From an uncultured Prevotellaceae bacterium (GTDB taxonomy: Bacteria; Bacteroidota; Bacteroidia; Bacteroidales; Bacteroidaceae), in assembly GCA_945827465.1 (NCBI GenBank), contig CALZOH010000050.1, positions 1 to 16,039 of the forward strand: 16,039 nt of DNA, read 5' to 3'. Positions within the stretch are counted from its first letter, which is position 1. Every line of letters starts with the position of its first letter. The notes under the pieces were generated by a model. It did not search any database. It was not told the DNA's origin and was given only the letters and a program-made list of their open reading frames with translations. The position numbers and the translations under genes are program-made. Positions 1-6,788 of the stretch are shown piece after piece.

Positions 1-1
1 G

Positions 2-31
2 CAAAAGTAATACAATAAAGCATACGCCCAA
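2..31 (-). promoter_or_regulatory. Putative leftward promoter at window edge
   Basis: Read on the minus strand, TACTTTTG (plus 2-9) matches the Bacteroidetes -7 box TAnnTTTG exactly. TTG (plus 29-31) lies 19 bases upstream, as expected for the -33 element. It would drive a gene to the left, outside this window, so the gene cannot be identified. The box is found by consensus only. Confidence 0.4.
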
Positions 32-85
32 CATTTGTCGGGTATATTTTTCAGGGAAGAAGAAGAAAAATTTCGGAAGGCGCTG

Positions 86-1243
86 CTAATCGTCGTCGCA
101 GCAGTGGCAGCAGCACTTATGCTCTGGGGTGTCAGAAGGTTTCGGGGCCGGAGTTTCCTGCTTGGAAGAGTTTTCCCGGTGGCAGCAGCAGGGGGAGGAG
201 GCCTTCGCCTCCGTGTGGCAACAGCAGGAGCTGCCCCGGTCGGGGTGGCGCAGGGAGCGCAGGGCGGCATAGAGCAGCAGGAGGGTCAGAAGGGCTGAGC
301 TGGTCCATTGCAGCAGGCTGTCGTCCTGACAAGCGCAAGAGGCGTTGAGGGTGGGGTGGGAGAGCACGTCGATAAGGCCGTTGAACTGGCAGCAGTCAAT
401 GAGCGCACCGAAGGCCGCGCTGCCCAGGATGATGGCCGCCAGGTAGATGATGAGGGTGCGCGTGCCGAGGGCTTTGCGCACGACGAGCAGGGAGGCCACG
501 TTGCAGGCCGGGCCGGCCATGAGCAGGACGAGGGCGGCTCCCGGTGTGAGCCCTTTGAGCATCAGGGCAAGGGCAATGGGGATGGAACCCGTGGCACAAA
601 GATACATGGGTACGGCAATCACCAGCACCAGGGCCATCGAGGCCAGACTGTTGTGACGAAAGACGGCAAACGCCTCTTCGGGTACGAAGGCCGTGATGAA
701 GCCGGCTGCCACGAGGCCGATGACCAACCATTTGCCCATGTCTTGAATCATCTCGACAAAGGCATAGCGCAGGGCTTCCTTCATACGGCCGGCAAACGAC
801 GAGCGTTCCCCTTCGGCGTCCTTCCTCGAGGCCGGTTCATGGCCGGCGGCATCGGGCGCGAAGGCGTTGACGGCCGCTCCGCCCACCATCGAAGTAACCA
901 GGGCCGCCAGGGGGCGCACCAGGGCGAAGGGCAGGCCCATGAGGCTAAAGGTGGCAATGGCCGAGTCGATGCCGATTTGGGGCGTGGCAATCAGAAACGA
1001 CACCACGGCGCCTTTCGAGGCTCCCTCCTTGCGCAGCGACAGGGCCGCCGGCAGTACGCCGCACGAGCACAAGGGCAGCGGAATGCCCCAAAGCGTCGAC
1101 TTCACCACCGAGCGAAGGTCGGGCCGCGAGAGGTGACGGGCCAGGAAGTGGCGAGGCAAAAAGGCGTGCATCAAACCCGCTAAGAAGAATCCGAGCAGCA
1201 GGTAAGGCGACATACTGTTGATGAGATGAAAAACTTCGTTCAT
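86..1243 (-). CDS. ArsP_1/SO_0444-type permease with Cys/His-rich tail
   Basis: Polytopic inner-membrane permease of the PF03773 (former DUF318, ArsP_1) type, 385 aa. It resembles the SO_0444 group, which is annotated as Cu/Zn efflux; the substrate is inferred from the family, not shown. Visible features are hydrophobic segments near residues 12-30, 80-127, 168-190, 200-230, 236-255, 262-285 and 313-330, and the membrane motif PLCSCG (57-62) with Cys59 and Cys61. A second Cys motif is CATGSIP (216-222), and a linker of about 130-160 is charged. The last 50 residues form a tail with three CCCH clusters (340-343, 352-355, 377-380) followed by CC and DDD. The ATG at 1243 is chosen because the upstream extension to 1420 is not protein-like and contains a consensus promoter (1313-1343). 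It is divergent from the leu operon with no obvious shared role. An organoarsenical or other metal substrate is possible. Confidence 0.85.
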   Translation of the reverse strand: MNEVFHLINSMSPYLLLGFFLAGLMHAFLPRHFLARHLSRPDLRSVVKSTLWGIPLPLCSCGVLPAALSLRKEGASKGAVVSFLIATPQIGIDSAIATFSLMGLPFALVRPLAALVTSMVGGAAVNAFAPDAAGHEPASRKDAEGERSSFAGRMKEALRYAFVEMIQDMGKWLVIGLVAAGFITAFVPEEAFAVFRHNSLASMALVLVIAVPMYLCATGSIPIALALMLKGLTPGAALVLLMAGPACNVASLLVVRKALGTRTLIIYLAAIILGSAAFGALIDCCQFNGLIDVLSHPTLNASCACQDDSLLQWTSSALLTLLLLYAALRSLRHPDRGSSCCCHTEAKASSPCCCHRENSSKQETPAPKPSDTPEHKCCCHCCDDD

Positions 1244-1312
1244 GGTATCTATATTATAAAAGGAGTAAAACGTGAGTCGGCTCCGGCTCGTCTTACCCTG
1301 CCGAAACCGATG

Positions 1313-1343
1313 CAAAATTACAACCAATCGCCCTTTCTGCCAA
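1313..1343 (-). promoter_or_regulatory. Promoter of the permease gene
   Basis: On the minus strand, TAATTTTG (plus 1313-1320) is an exact TAnnTTTG box, with TTG (plus 1341-1343) 20 bases upstream. The transcript would start near 1306 and have a 5' UTR of about 60 bases. This places the promoter inside the longer possible reading frame and so supports the start at 1243. No metal-sensor operator was recognised. Confidence 0.5.
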
Positions 1344-1458
1344 CCTCGCAAGCCCTTAATCTCCCTCCCGAAACGCTCCGCCCCGCATTCCGCCACTGAA
1401 AAAATGGCGCCGCAAGCCAACGAAACCTATGATTTGTAAAAGAAAACAGATGAAAAAC

Positions 1459-1489
1459 TTTGCAAAATGAAATATTGTGCGTAATTTTG
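1459..1489 (+). promoter_or_regulatory. leu operon promoter
   Basis: TTTG (1459-1462), a 19-base spacer and TAATTTTG (1482-1489) match the Bacteroidetes promoter consensus (TTTG, about 19-21 bases, TAnnTTTG) exactly. Transcription would start near 1496. That leaves about 195 bases of leader before leuA, which holds a leader peptide and a terminator/antiterminator pair. Confidence 0.65.
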
Positions 1490-1533
1490 CAGGCAAATCA
1501 TTAACAACAATAATAACTAATCAATAAAATAAG

Positions 1534-1584
1534 ATGATACGTTTCAACACTATTCTTCGACTGCATATTCTACAATTGAAATGA
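1534..1584 (+). CDS. leu operon leader peptide (attenuator peptide)
   Basis: A 16-codon open frame reads MIRFNTILRLHILQLK and ends in TGA. Four codons are Leu (CTT 1555, CTG 1561, CTA 1570, TTG 1576) and three are Ile (ATA 1537, ATT 1552, ATT 1567), so 7 of 16 specify branched-chain amino acids. The Leu codons are packed into the last nine sense codons. It starts about 38 bases after the predicted transcription start, behind an A-rich stretch typical of Bacteroidetes translation starts. The stop codon ends five bases before the antiterminator arm (1589-1601), so a ribosome reaching the stop would cover that arm and a ribosome stalled at the Leu codons would not. By analogy with proteobacterial leu and ilv leaders, this senses charged tRNA-Leu and possibly tRNA-Ile. 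The composition and spacing are seen; the mechanism is inferred. Confidence 0.7.
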   Translation: MIRFNTILRLHILQLK

Positions 1585-1658
1585 TTGCGGAAGTAGTAGG
1601 CGTAAATAGATGTTAGATATAATATGTATATTTTTTAGGTGTTTGCCTCTCTGCTTCC
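1555..1658 (+). promoter_or_regulatory. Antiterminator and protector helices of the leu attenuator
   Basis: GGAAGTAG (1589-1596) pairs with CTGCTTCC (1651-1658, one T-G wobble), and AGGC (1598-1601) pairs with GCCT (1645-1648). That gives about 12 pairs with a small internal loop, and AAA/TTT can extend it. The 3' strand of this helix includes CCTCTC (1646-1651), the 5' half of the terminator, so the two structures exclude each other. The arm 1586-1593 can also pair imperfectly with 1555-1565 inside the Leu codons (CTTC with GGAAG's GAAG, then GCA with TGC). That would be a protector hairpin broken by a translating ribosome. The result is the classic four-segment 1:2, 2:3, 3:4 order. The pairings were read by eye and no energies were computed. 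Confidence 0.6.
1581..1616 (+). CDS. Possible second leader peptide, Val-rich, overlapping
   Basis: ATGA overlap: this ATG (1581-1583) shares bases with the TGA (1582-1584) of the Leu/Ile leader peptide, the layout used for translational coupling. The frame reads MIAEVVGVNRC and stops at TAG (1614-1616). Three of its 11 codons are GTA (Val) and one is ATT (Ile). It runs through the 5' arm of the antiterminator, so translating it would itself disrupt that helix. A frame this short can arise by chance, and the Val codons may simply reflect the base-pairing constraint on this arm (GGAAGTAGTAGGC), so this is a speculative call. Confidence 0.25.
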   Translation: MIAEVVGVNRC

Positions 1659-1680
1659 ACAAGTGGAGAGGTTTTTATTT
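1646..1680 (+). terminator. Rho-independent terminator of the leu leader
   Basis: CCTCTC (1646-1651) pairs with GAGAGG (1666-1671). An inner CAC/GTG pair (1658-1660 with 1663-1665) closes a short loop, and TTTTTATTT (1672-1680) follows. The 5' strand has an unpaired bulge (1652-1657). It sits 11 bases before the leuA start, so formation would shut the operon off. The bulge makes it weaker than the competing antiterminator, as expected for a regulated terminator. Confidence 0.65.
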
Positions 1681-1691
1681 AGTAGAAGATT

Positions 1692-3188
1692 ATGAGCGAC
1701 AGACTTTTTATTTTCGACACAACGCTCCGCGACGGCGAACAGGTGCCGGGTTGTCAGTTAAACACCGTGGAGAAAATCGAGGTGGCCCGCCAGTTAGAGC
1801 AATTGGGCGTAGACATCATTGAAGCCGGATTCCCCATCTCGAGTCCGGGCGACTTCAATTCCGTGATAGAAATTTCAAAAGCCGTGACCTGGCCCACCAT
1901 TTGTGCCCTGACGCGAGCTAAGGAGAAAGACATCGACTGTGCCTTCGAGGCCCTGAAGTATGCCAAGCGCAAAAGAATACACACCGGCATCGGCACGAGC
2001 GATTACCACATCAAGTATAAGTTCAATTCCAACCGCGAAGACATCCTGGAGCAGGCCATCGCCGCCACCAAGTATGCCAAGAAATACGTAGAAGACGTTG
2101 AGTTCTATGCCGAGGACGCCGGGCGCACCGACAACGAATACTTGGCCCGCGTGGTCGAAGCCGTCATCAAGGCCGGAGCCACCGTGGTCAACATTCCCGA
2201 CACCACCGGCTATTGCCTGCCCCATGAATATGGCGCCAAGATCAAGTATCTGATGGACCACGTCGACGGCATCGACCGTGCCATCATCTCCACCCATTGC
2301 CACAACGACCTGGGCATGGCCACGGCCAACACCCTGAGCGGAGTGCTCAACGGCGCCCGCCAGGTGGAAGTCACCATCAACGGTATCGGCGAACGCGCCG
2401 GCAATACCAGCGAGGAAGAAATAGCCATGATACTCAAGTGCCATAAACTGGGCATCGAAACCAACATCAATACGCGCAGGATCTACGGAGTGAGCCGCCT
2501 CATCAGCTCGCTGATGAACATGCCCGTGCAGCCCAACAAAGCCATCGTGGGCCGCAACGCCTTCGCCCACTCCAGCGGCATCCACCAAGACGGAGTGCTC
2601 AAGAACGTAGAGACCTACGAAATCATGAATCCCAAAGACGTGGGCATCGACGATAACTCCATCATCCTGACAGCCCGCAGCGGACGCGCCGCCCTGAAAT
2701 ATCGCCTCAGCGTATTGGGCGTCAACGTGAGCGACGAAAAACATCTTGACGAAATCTATCAGAAGTTCCTCAGCGTGGCCGACAAGAAGAAGGAAATCAC
2801 CGACGACGACATCCTGGTGATAGCCGGCGCCAACCGTTCGGATGCTCACAAGATCAAGTTGGACTTCCTTCAGGTGACCAGCGGCGTAGGCGTGCAGAGC
2901 GTAGCCAGCCTGGGCCTGAGCATTGCCGGAGAAAAGTTTGAGGCCTGCGCCAGCGGAAACGGACCTGTTGACGCCGCCGTAAGGGCCTTGAAAAACATCA
3001 TCAAGCGCGAGATGACCATCAAGGAGTTCACCATCCAGGCCATCAGCAAGGGAAGCGACGACATGGGAAAGGTGCACATGCAAGTAGAATACAAGGGACA
3101 CTCCTATTACGGCTTCGGTGCCAACACCGACATCGTAGCAGCCAGTGTAGAAGCCTACATAGATTGTATCAATAACTTTAAAGACTGA
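1692..3188 (+). CDS. leuA: 2-isopropylmalate synthase
   Basis: Condenses acetyl-CoA with 2-oxoisovalerate to 2-isopropylmalate, the first committed step of leucine synthesis, in the cytoplasm. At 498 aa it has full family length. The N-terminal HMGL-like TIM barrel starts with FDTTLRDGEQ (8-17; Arg13, Asp14) and carries the metal-binding HCHND (202-206; His202, His204) and GERAGNTS (233-240; Asn238). SSGIHQDGV (294-302) lies in the following subdomain. The LeuA dimer/allosteric domain occupies roughly 370-498, so leucine feedback inhibition is likely. The ATG at 1692 puts the catalytic motif at the usual place; an AGAAG lies a few bases upstream. It is the first structural gene after the attenuator. 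leuC follows after 5 bases. A second, distinct DRE-TIM synthase in this operon is cimA. Confidence 0.95.
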   Translation: MSDRLFIFDTTLRDGEQVPGCQLNTVEKIEVARQLEQLGVDIIEAGFPISSPGDFNSVIEISKAVTWPTICALTRAKEKDIDCAFEALKYAKRKRIHTGIGTSDYHIKYKFNSNREDILEQAIAATKYAKKYVEDVEFYAEDAGRTDNEYLARVVEAVIKAGATVVNIPDTTGYCLPHEYGAKIKYLMDHVDGIDRAIISTHCHNDLGMATANTLSGVLNGARQVEVTINGIGERAGNTSEEEIAMILKCHKLGIETNINTRRIYGVSRLISSLMNMPVQPNKAIVGRNAFAHSSGIHQDGVLKNVETYEIMNPKDVGIDDNSIILTARSGRAALKYRLSVLGVNVSDEKHLDEIYQKFLSVADKKKEITDDDILVIAGANRSDAHKIKLDFLQVTSGVGVQSVASLGLSIAGEKFEACASGNGPVDAAVRALKNIIKREMTIKEFTIQAISKGSDDMGKVHMQVEYKGHSYYGFGANTDIVAASVEAYIDCINNFKD

Positions 3189-3193
3189 AAAAG

Positions 3194-4570
3194 ATGAATA
3201 CCTTATTTGATAAGATTTGGGACAGCCACGTAGTACAGATTGTTGACGACGGCCCGCAGCAATTGTTCATAGACCGCCTTTATTGCCATGAAGTCACCAG
3301 CCCGCAAGCCTTTGCCGGACTGAGAGCCCGCGGCCTGAAATGCTTCCGCCCCGAGCGCATCTACTGCATGCCCGACCACAATACACCCACCCACGACCAG
3401 GACAAACCGATTGAAGACCCCGTATCGCGCAACCAGGTAGACACGCTGGAGAAAAACGCCCACGAGTTCGGCCTGGAATACTACGGCATGATGAACAAGA
3501 ACAACGGCATCATTCACGTCGTAGGTCCCGAGAAAGGACTCACCCTGCCCGGCATGACCATCGTGTGCGGCGACTCGCACACCTCCACCCACGGAGCCAT
3601 GGGCGCCGTAGCCTTCGGCATCGGCACGAGCGAAGTAGAAATGGTCTTGGCCTCGCAGTGCATCCTGCAGCAGAAGCCCAAGTCCATGCGCATCACCGTC
3701 AACGGCAGCTTGGGCCGAGGCGTCACCGCCAAAGACGTGGCCCTCTATCTGATGTCGAAAATTTCAACCAGCGGCGCCACCGGATACTTCGTTGAATATG
3801 CCGGAGAAGTAGTACGCAACCTCACCATGGAAGGCCGCCTCACCCTGTGCAACCTCTCCATCGAGATGGGCGCACGCGGCGGAATGATAGCCCCTGACGA
3901 AACCACCTTCAACTATCTGAAGGGACGTCCCCATGCACCCCAGGGCGAAGAGTGGGACAAGGCCGTTGCTTATTGGAAAACGCTCAAGAGCGAGGACGAC
4001 GCCGAGTTTGATAAAGAACTCGAGTTCGACGGCGCCGACATTCAGCCCATGATTACCTACGGCACCAATCCCGGCATGGGCATTCCCGTCACCGCCGACA
4101 TACCCGCCGCCGTCACCGAGACCGACCGCAAGGCCCTCGACTATATGGGCTTCAAGGAAGGTGAAAGCATGAAGGGCAAACCCGTTGACTACGTCTTCCT
4201 CGGAGCCTGCACCAACGGCCGCATTGAAGACTTCCGCGCCTTTGCCTCCATCGTCAAGGGCCGCCACAAGGCCGACGGCGTGACAGCCTGGCTGGTGCCC
4301 GGCAGCTGGAACGTAGACCGCCAGATTCGCGAAGAAGGGCTCGACCTCATCCTGGCCGAAGCCGGCTTTGAAATCCGCCAGCCCGGATGCTCCGCCTGCC
4401 TGGCCATGAACGATGACAAGATTCCCGCCGGAAAATACAGCGTATCGACCTCCAACCGTAATTTTGAAGGACGTCAGGGCCCCGGATCACGCACCATGCT
4501 GGCCAGCCCGCTCACAGCAGCTGCCGCAGCCGTAACCGGAGTAGTAACCGACCCGAGAGAATTATTATAA
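3194..4570 (+). CDS. leuC: 3-isopropylmalate dehydratase, large subunit
   Basis: Aconitase-family subunit that, with LeuD, isomerises 2-isopropylmalate to 3-isopropylmalate; the same pair can convert citramalate to 3-methylmalate. At 458 aa it is close to the usual 465. The three ligands of the 4Fe-4S cluster are visible: Cys339 in GACTNGR (337-343), and Cys399 and Cys402 in PGCSAC (397-402). CGDSHTSTHGAMG (125-137) is the conserved active-site stretch, and DHNTPT (61-66) is the N-terminal aconitase motif. It begins 5 bases after leuA and is followed by leuD after 21 bases, so co-transcription and probably translational coupling are expected. Nothing is missing. Confidence 0.95.
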   Translation: MNTLFDKIWDSHVVQIVDDGPQQLFIDRLYCHEVTSPQAFAGLRARGLKCFRPERIYCMPDHNTPTHDQDKPIEDPVSRNQVDTLEKNAHEFGLEYYGMMNKNNGIIHVVGPEKGLTLPGMTIVCGDSHTSTHGAMGAVAFGIGTSEVEMVLASQCILQQKPKSMRITVNGSLGRGVTAKDVALYLMSKISTSGATGYFVEYAGEVVRNLTMEGRLTLCNLSIEMGARGGMIAPDETTFNYLKGRPHAPQGEEWDKAVAYWKTLKSEDDAEFDKELEFDGADIQPMITYGTNPGMGIPVTADIPAAVTETDRKALDYMGFKEGESMKGKPVDYVFLGACTNGRIEDFRAFASIVKGRHKADGVTAWLVPGSWNVDRQIREEGLDLILAEAGFEIRQPGCSACLAMNDDKIPAGKYSVSTSNRNFEGRQGPGSRTMLASPLTAAAAAVTGVVTDPRELL

Positions 4571-4591
4571 TCCACCATTAAAGCAGAAACC

Positions 4592-5188
4592 ATGAAGAAT
4601 AAGTTCAATATCATCAAGAGCACTTGTGTGCCCTTGCCCTTAGAAAACGTCGACACCGACCAGATTATTCCGGCCCGTTTTCTGAAAGCCACCACCAAAG
4701 AAGGGTTTGGCGATAACTTGTTCCGCGACTGGCGATACAACGCCGACGGAAGCAAAAAGCAGGACTTCGTATTGAATAACCCGAAGTATCAGGGCCAGAT
4801 CCTGGTAGCCGGAAAAAACTTCGGTTGCGGCTCCAGTCGCGAGCACGCTGCATGGGCCATCGCAGGCTATGGCTTTCGCGTAGTCATCAGCAGCTTCTTT
4901 GCCGACATCCACAAGAATAATGAGCTCAACAACTTCGTGCTTCCCGTACAGGTGAGTGAAGGCTTCCTGGCCCGACTTTTTGAAAGCATAGCCGCCGACG
5001 CCGCTACCGAAGTAACCGTAGACCTGCCGAATCAAACCGTAACCAACGAGGCCACCGGCGAACAGGAGAAGTTTGAAATCAACGGCTATAAGAAATATTG
5101 TTTGGAAAACGCCCTTGACGACATCGACTATCTGTTGATGAACAAGGACAAGATTGAGGCCTACGAAAAGAAAGCTTCCGCAAAATAA
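4592..5188 (+). CDS. leuD: 3-isopropylmalate dehydratase, small subunit
   Basis: Swivelling-domain partner of LeuC. At 198 aa it has normal length. NVDTDQIIPARFL (19-31) and FGCGSSREHA (77-86) are the two signature motifs; the second contains the substrate-binding Ser-Arg of this subunit. IHKNNELNN (106-114) is also typical. The TAA stop (5186-5188) is directly followed by the ATG of the next gene with no spacer, which favours re-initiation and keeps the citramalate synthase in step with the isomerase it feeds. Confidence 0.95.
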   Translation: MKNKFNIIKSTCVPLPLENVDTDQIIPARFLKATTKEGFGDNLFRDWRYNADGSKKQDFVLNNPKYQGQILVAGKNFGCGSSREHAAWAIAGYGFRVVISSFFADIHKNNELNNFVLPVQVSEGFLARLFESIAADAATEVTVDLPNQTVTNEATGEQEKFEINGYKKYCLENALDDIDYLLMNKDKIEAYEKKASAK

Positions 5189-6754
5189 ATGAAACAGAAC
5201 ATCCAGCCGTTCATAGAAATAATGGACACAACGCTGCGCGACGGCGAGCAGACCGACAGCGTATCGTTTGTGCCTCATGAAAAGTTGAACATAGCCCGCT
5301 TGCTCCTGCAAGACCTCAACGTCGACCGCATTGAGGTGGCTTCGGCCCGCGTATCGGAAGGCGAAAAAGAAGCGATACGCCTCATCTGCCGCTGGGCCGA
5401 AGACAATGGCATGCTTGAGCGCGTGGAGGTGTTGGGATTCGTTGACGGCAAGAAGTCGTTAGACTGGTTGAACGAGTGCGGTTGCAAGAACATCAATCTC
5501 TTGTGTAAAGGCTCGCTGAGTCATTGTCTCTATCAACTGAAGAAGCAGCCCGAGGAACACATCGACGATATCCGCCGCTCGATTGACTATGCCGACAAGC
5601 TGGGCATAGGCGTCAACGTTTATCTCGAAGACTGGAGCGGCGGCATGAAGGAATCGTCGGACTATGTCTACCAAATGGTGGACGCCTTGAGCAAGGAGCA
5701 CATCAAGCGCTTCATGTTGCCCGACACCCTGGGCATACTCAATCCGTTGAACGTGATAGAATACATGCGGAAGATGGTGAAGCGTTACCGCGACCTGCAT
5801 TTCGACTTCCACGCCCACAATGATTACGACCTGGCCATCTCCAATGTGCTGGCCGCCGTGTTGAGCGGATGCAAGGGCATTCATTCCACCATCAACGGAC
5901 TGGGCGAGCGAGCCGGCAATGCCCCCTTGGCCAGCGTTCAGGCCATTCTGCATGACCAGTTCAATGCGCGAACCAACATCAATGAATCCAATCTGTATAA
6001 GGTAAGCCGCATGGTCGAAACCTATTCGGGAATAACCATACCGCCCAACAAACCCATCGTCGGTGAAAGCGTATTTACGCAAGTGGCCGGAGTGCATGCC
6101 GATGGTGACAGCAAGCACGGCCTTTACTGCAACGACCTGCTGCCGGAGCGCTTCGGGCGCAGGCGCGAATATGCCCTGGGCAAGAACAGCGGAAAGGCCA
6201 ATATCGAGCGCAATCTGGAAGAATTGGGCCTGGAACTCACTCCCGAACAAACCCGCTTGGTAACGGCCCGCATCACGGAACTGGGCGACCGCAAGGAAAT
6301 CGTTACACCCGATGACCTGCCTTATATCGTGAGCGACGTCATCAAACATTCCACCGGAGAAGCCAAGGTGAAACTGATCAGCTACCTGGTGTCGACCGCC
6401 CACGGCCTGCATTCGCACGCTTCTTTGCGAATCGAAGTAAACGGCGTGCAGTACGAAGCCGGCGCAACGGGCGACGGACAGTTCGATGCCTTTGTGAGAG
6501 GCCTTCGCGACATCTACGAAAACCGCTTGCATCGGCGCTTCCCGAACTTGGTGAACTATTTCGTAACCATTCCTCCCGGCGGACGAACGGATGCCTTGGT
6601 GCAGACCGTGATATCATGGGAAATCGACGGCCGGAAACTCCGAACCCGCGGACTTGACGCCGACCAGACCGATGCCGCCATTAAGGCCACCATTAAAATG
6701 CTCAACGTATTGGAGAGCATGGAGGGCGCCGAGAAGAAACCATTGTGTAAATAA
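5189..6754 (+). CDS. cimA: (R)-citramalate synthase, Leptospira type
   Basis: DRE-TIM synthase predicted to condense pyruvate and acetyl-CoA to (R)-citramalate. LeuCD and LeuB turn this into 2-oxobutanoate, a threonine-independent route to isoleucine. At 521 aa it matches the length of Leptospira interrogans CimA (516). Motifs are IEIMDTTLRDGEQ (9-21; Arg17, Asp18), VDRIEVASARVSEGE (45-59), NVYLEDW (143-149), HAHND (208-212), GERAGN (239-244) and the Lys-free TQVAGVHADGD (297-307). From memory, the Leptospira pocket residues are Leu81, Leu104, Tyr144, Glu146, Thr179, Leu311 and Tyr312. With a one-residue offset all are kept here (Leu82, Leu105, Tyr145, Glu147, Thr180, Leu312, Tyr313). That favours pyruvate over 2-oxoisovalerate. 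A C-terminal regulatory domain spans about 370-515. Homologues are often labelled 2-isopropylmalate or homocitrate synthase; with leuA present, citramalate is the better call. Confidence 0.82.
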   Translation: MKQNIQPFIEIMDTTLRDGEQTDSVSFVPHEKLNIARLLLQDLNVDRIEVASARVSEGEKEAIRLICRWAEDNGMLERVEVLGFVDGKKSLDWLNECGCKNINLLCKGSLSHCLYQLKKQPEEHIDDIRRSIDYADKLGIGVNVYLEDWSGGMKESSDYVYQMVDALSKEHIKRFMLPDTLGILNPLNVIEYMRKMVKRYRDLHFDFHAHNDYDLAISNVLAAVLSGCKGIHSTINGLGERAGNAPLASVQAILHDQFNARTNINESNLYKVSRMVETYSGITIPPNKPIVGESVFTQVAGVHADGDSKHGLYCNDLLPERFGRRREYALGKNSGKANIERNLEELGLELTPEQTRLVTARITELGDRKEIVTPDDLPYIVSDVIKHSTGEAKVKLISYLVSTAHGLHSHASLRIEVNGVQYEAGATGDGQFDAFVRGLRDIYENRLHRRFPNLVNYFVTIPPGGRTDALVQTVISWEIDGRKLRTRGLDADQTDAAIKATIKMLNVLESMEGAEKKPLCK

Positions 6755-6788
6755 TCTTCGATAGAAATAATATAACCATTAATAGAAT

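Noticed and set aside
27..42. Small hairpin CCCGAC-aaat-GTTGGG (minus strand) as terminator of the permease gene
   Set aside because: Only six pairs including one wobble, with no clear T run, and it overlaps a probable promoter. Too weak to call.
308..1183. 291-codon plus-strand frame opposite the permease
   Set aside because: His/Arg/Gly-rich composition is typical of a shadow of a hydrophobic gene; no promoter or domain.
1274..1289. GAGTCGG/CCGGCTC hairpin in the permease 5' UTR as a metal-responsive element
   Set aside because: The loop would be two bases and one pair is a wobble or mismatch; no known riboswitch or operator pattern is recognised.
1244..1420. N-terminal extension of the permease by 59 codons
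   Set aside because: The extension is not membrane- or signal-like and contains a consensus minus-strand promoter (1313-1343). The Met at 1243 begins the hydrophobic protein directly.
1496..1691. Ligand-binding riboswitch (SAM, TPP) or T-box before leuA
   Set aside because: No conserved riboswitch core or T-box sequence was recognised; the leader peptide with alternative helices explains the region.
1610..1822. 70-codon frame spanning the terminator and the leuA start
   Set aside because: It runs through the attenuator hairpin and into leuA in another frame; the leader peptide at 1534-1584 is the better reading.
1875..3101. 408-codon open frame antisense to leuA
   Set aside because: Caused by the GC-rich third positions of leuA; no start context, no recognisable domain, and fully inside a certain gene.
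5459..6532. 357-codon open frame antisense to cimA
   Set aside because: Same codon-bias shadow; nothing protein-like beyond composition.
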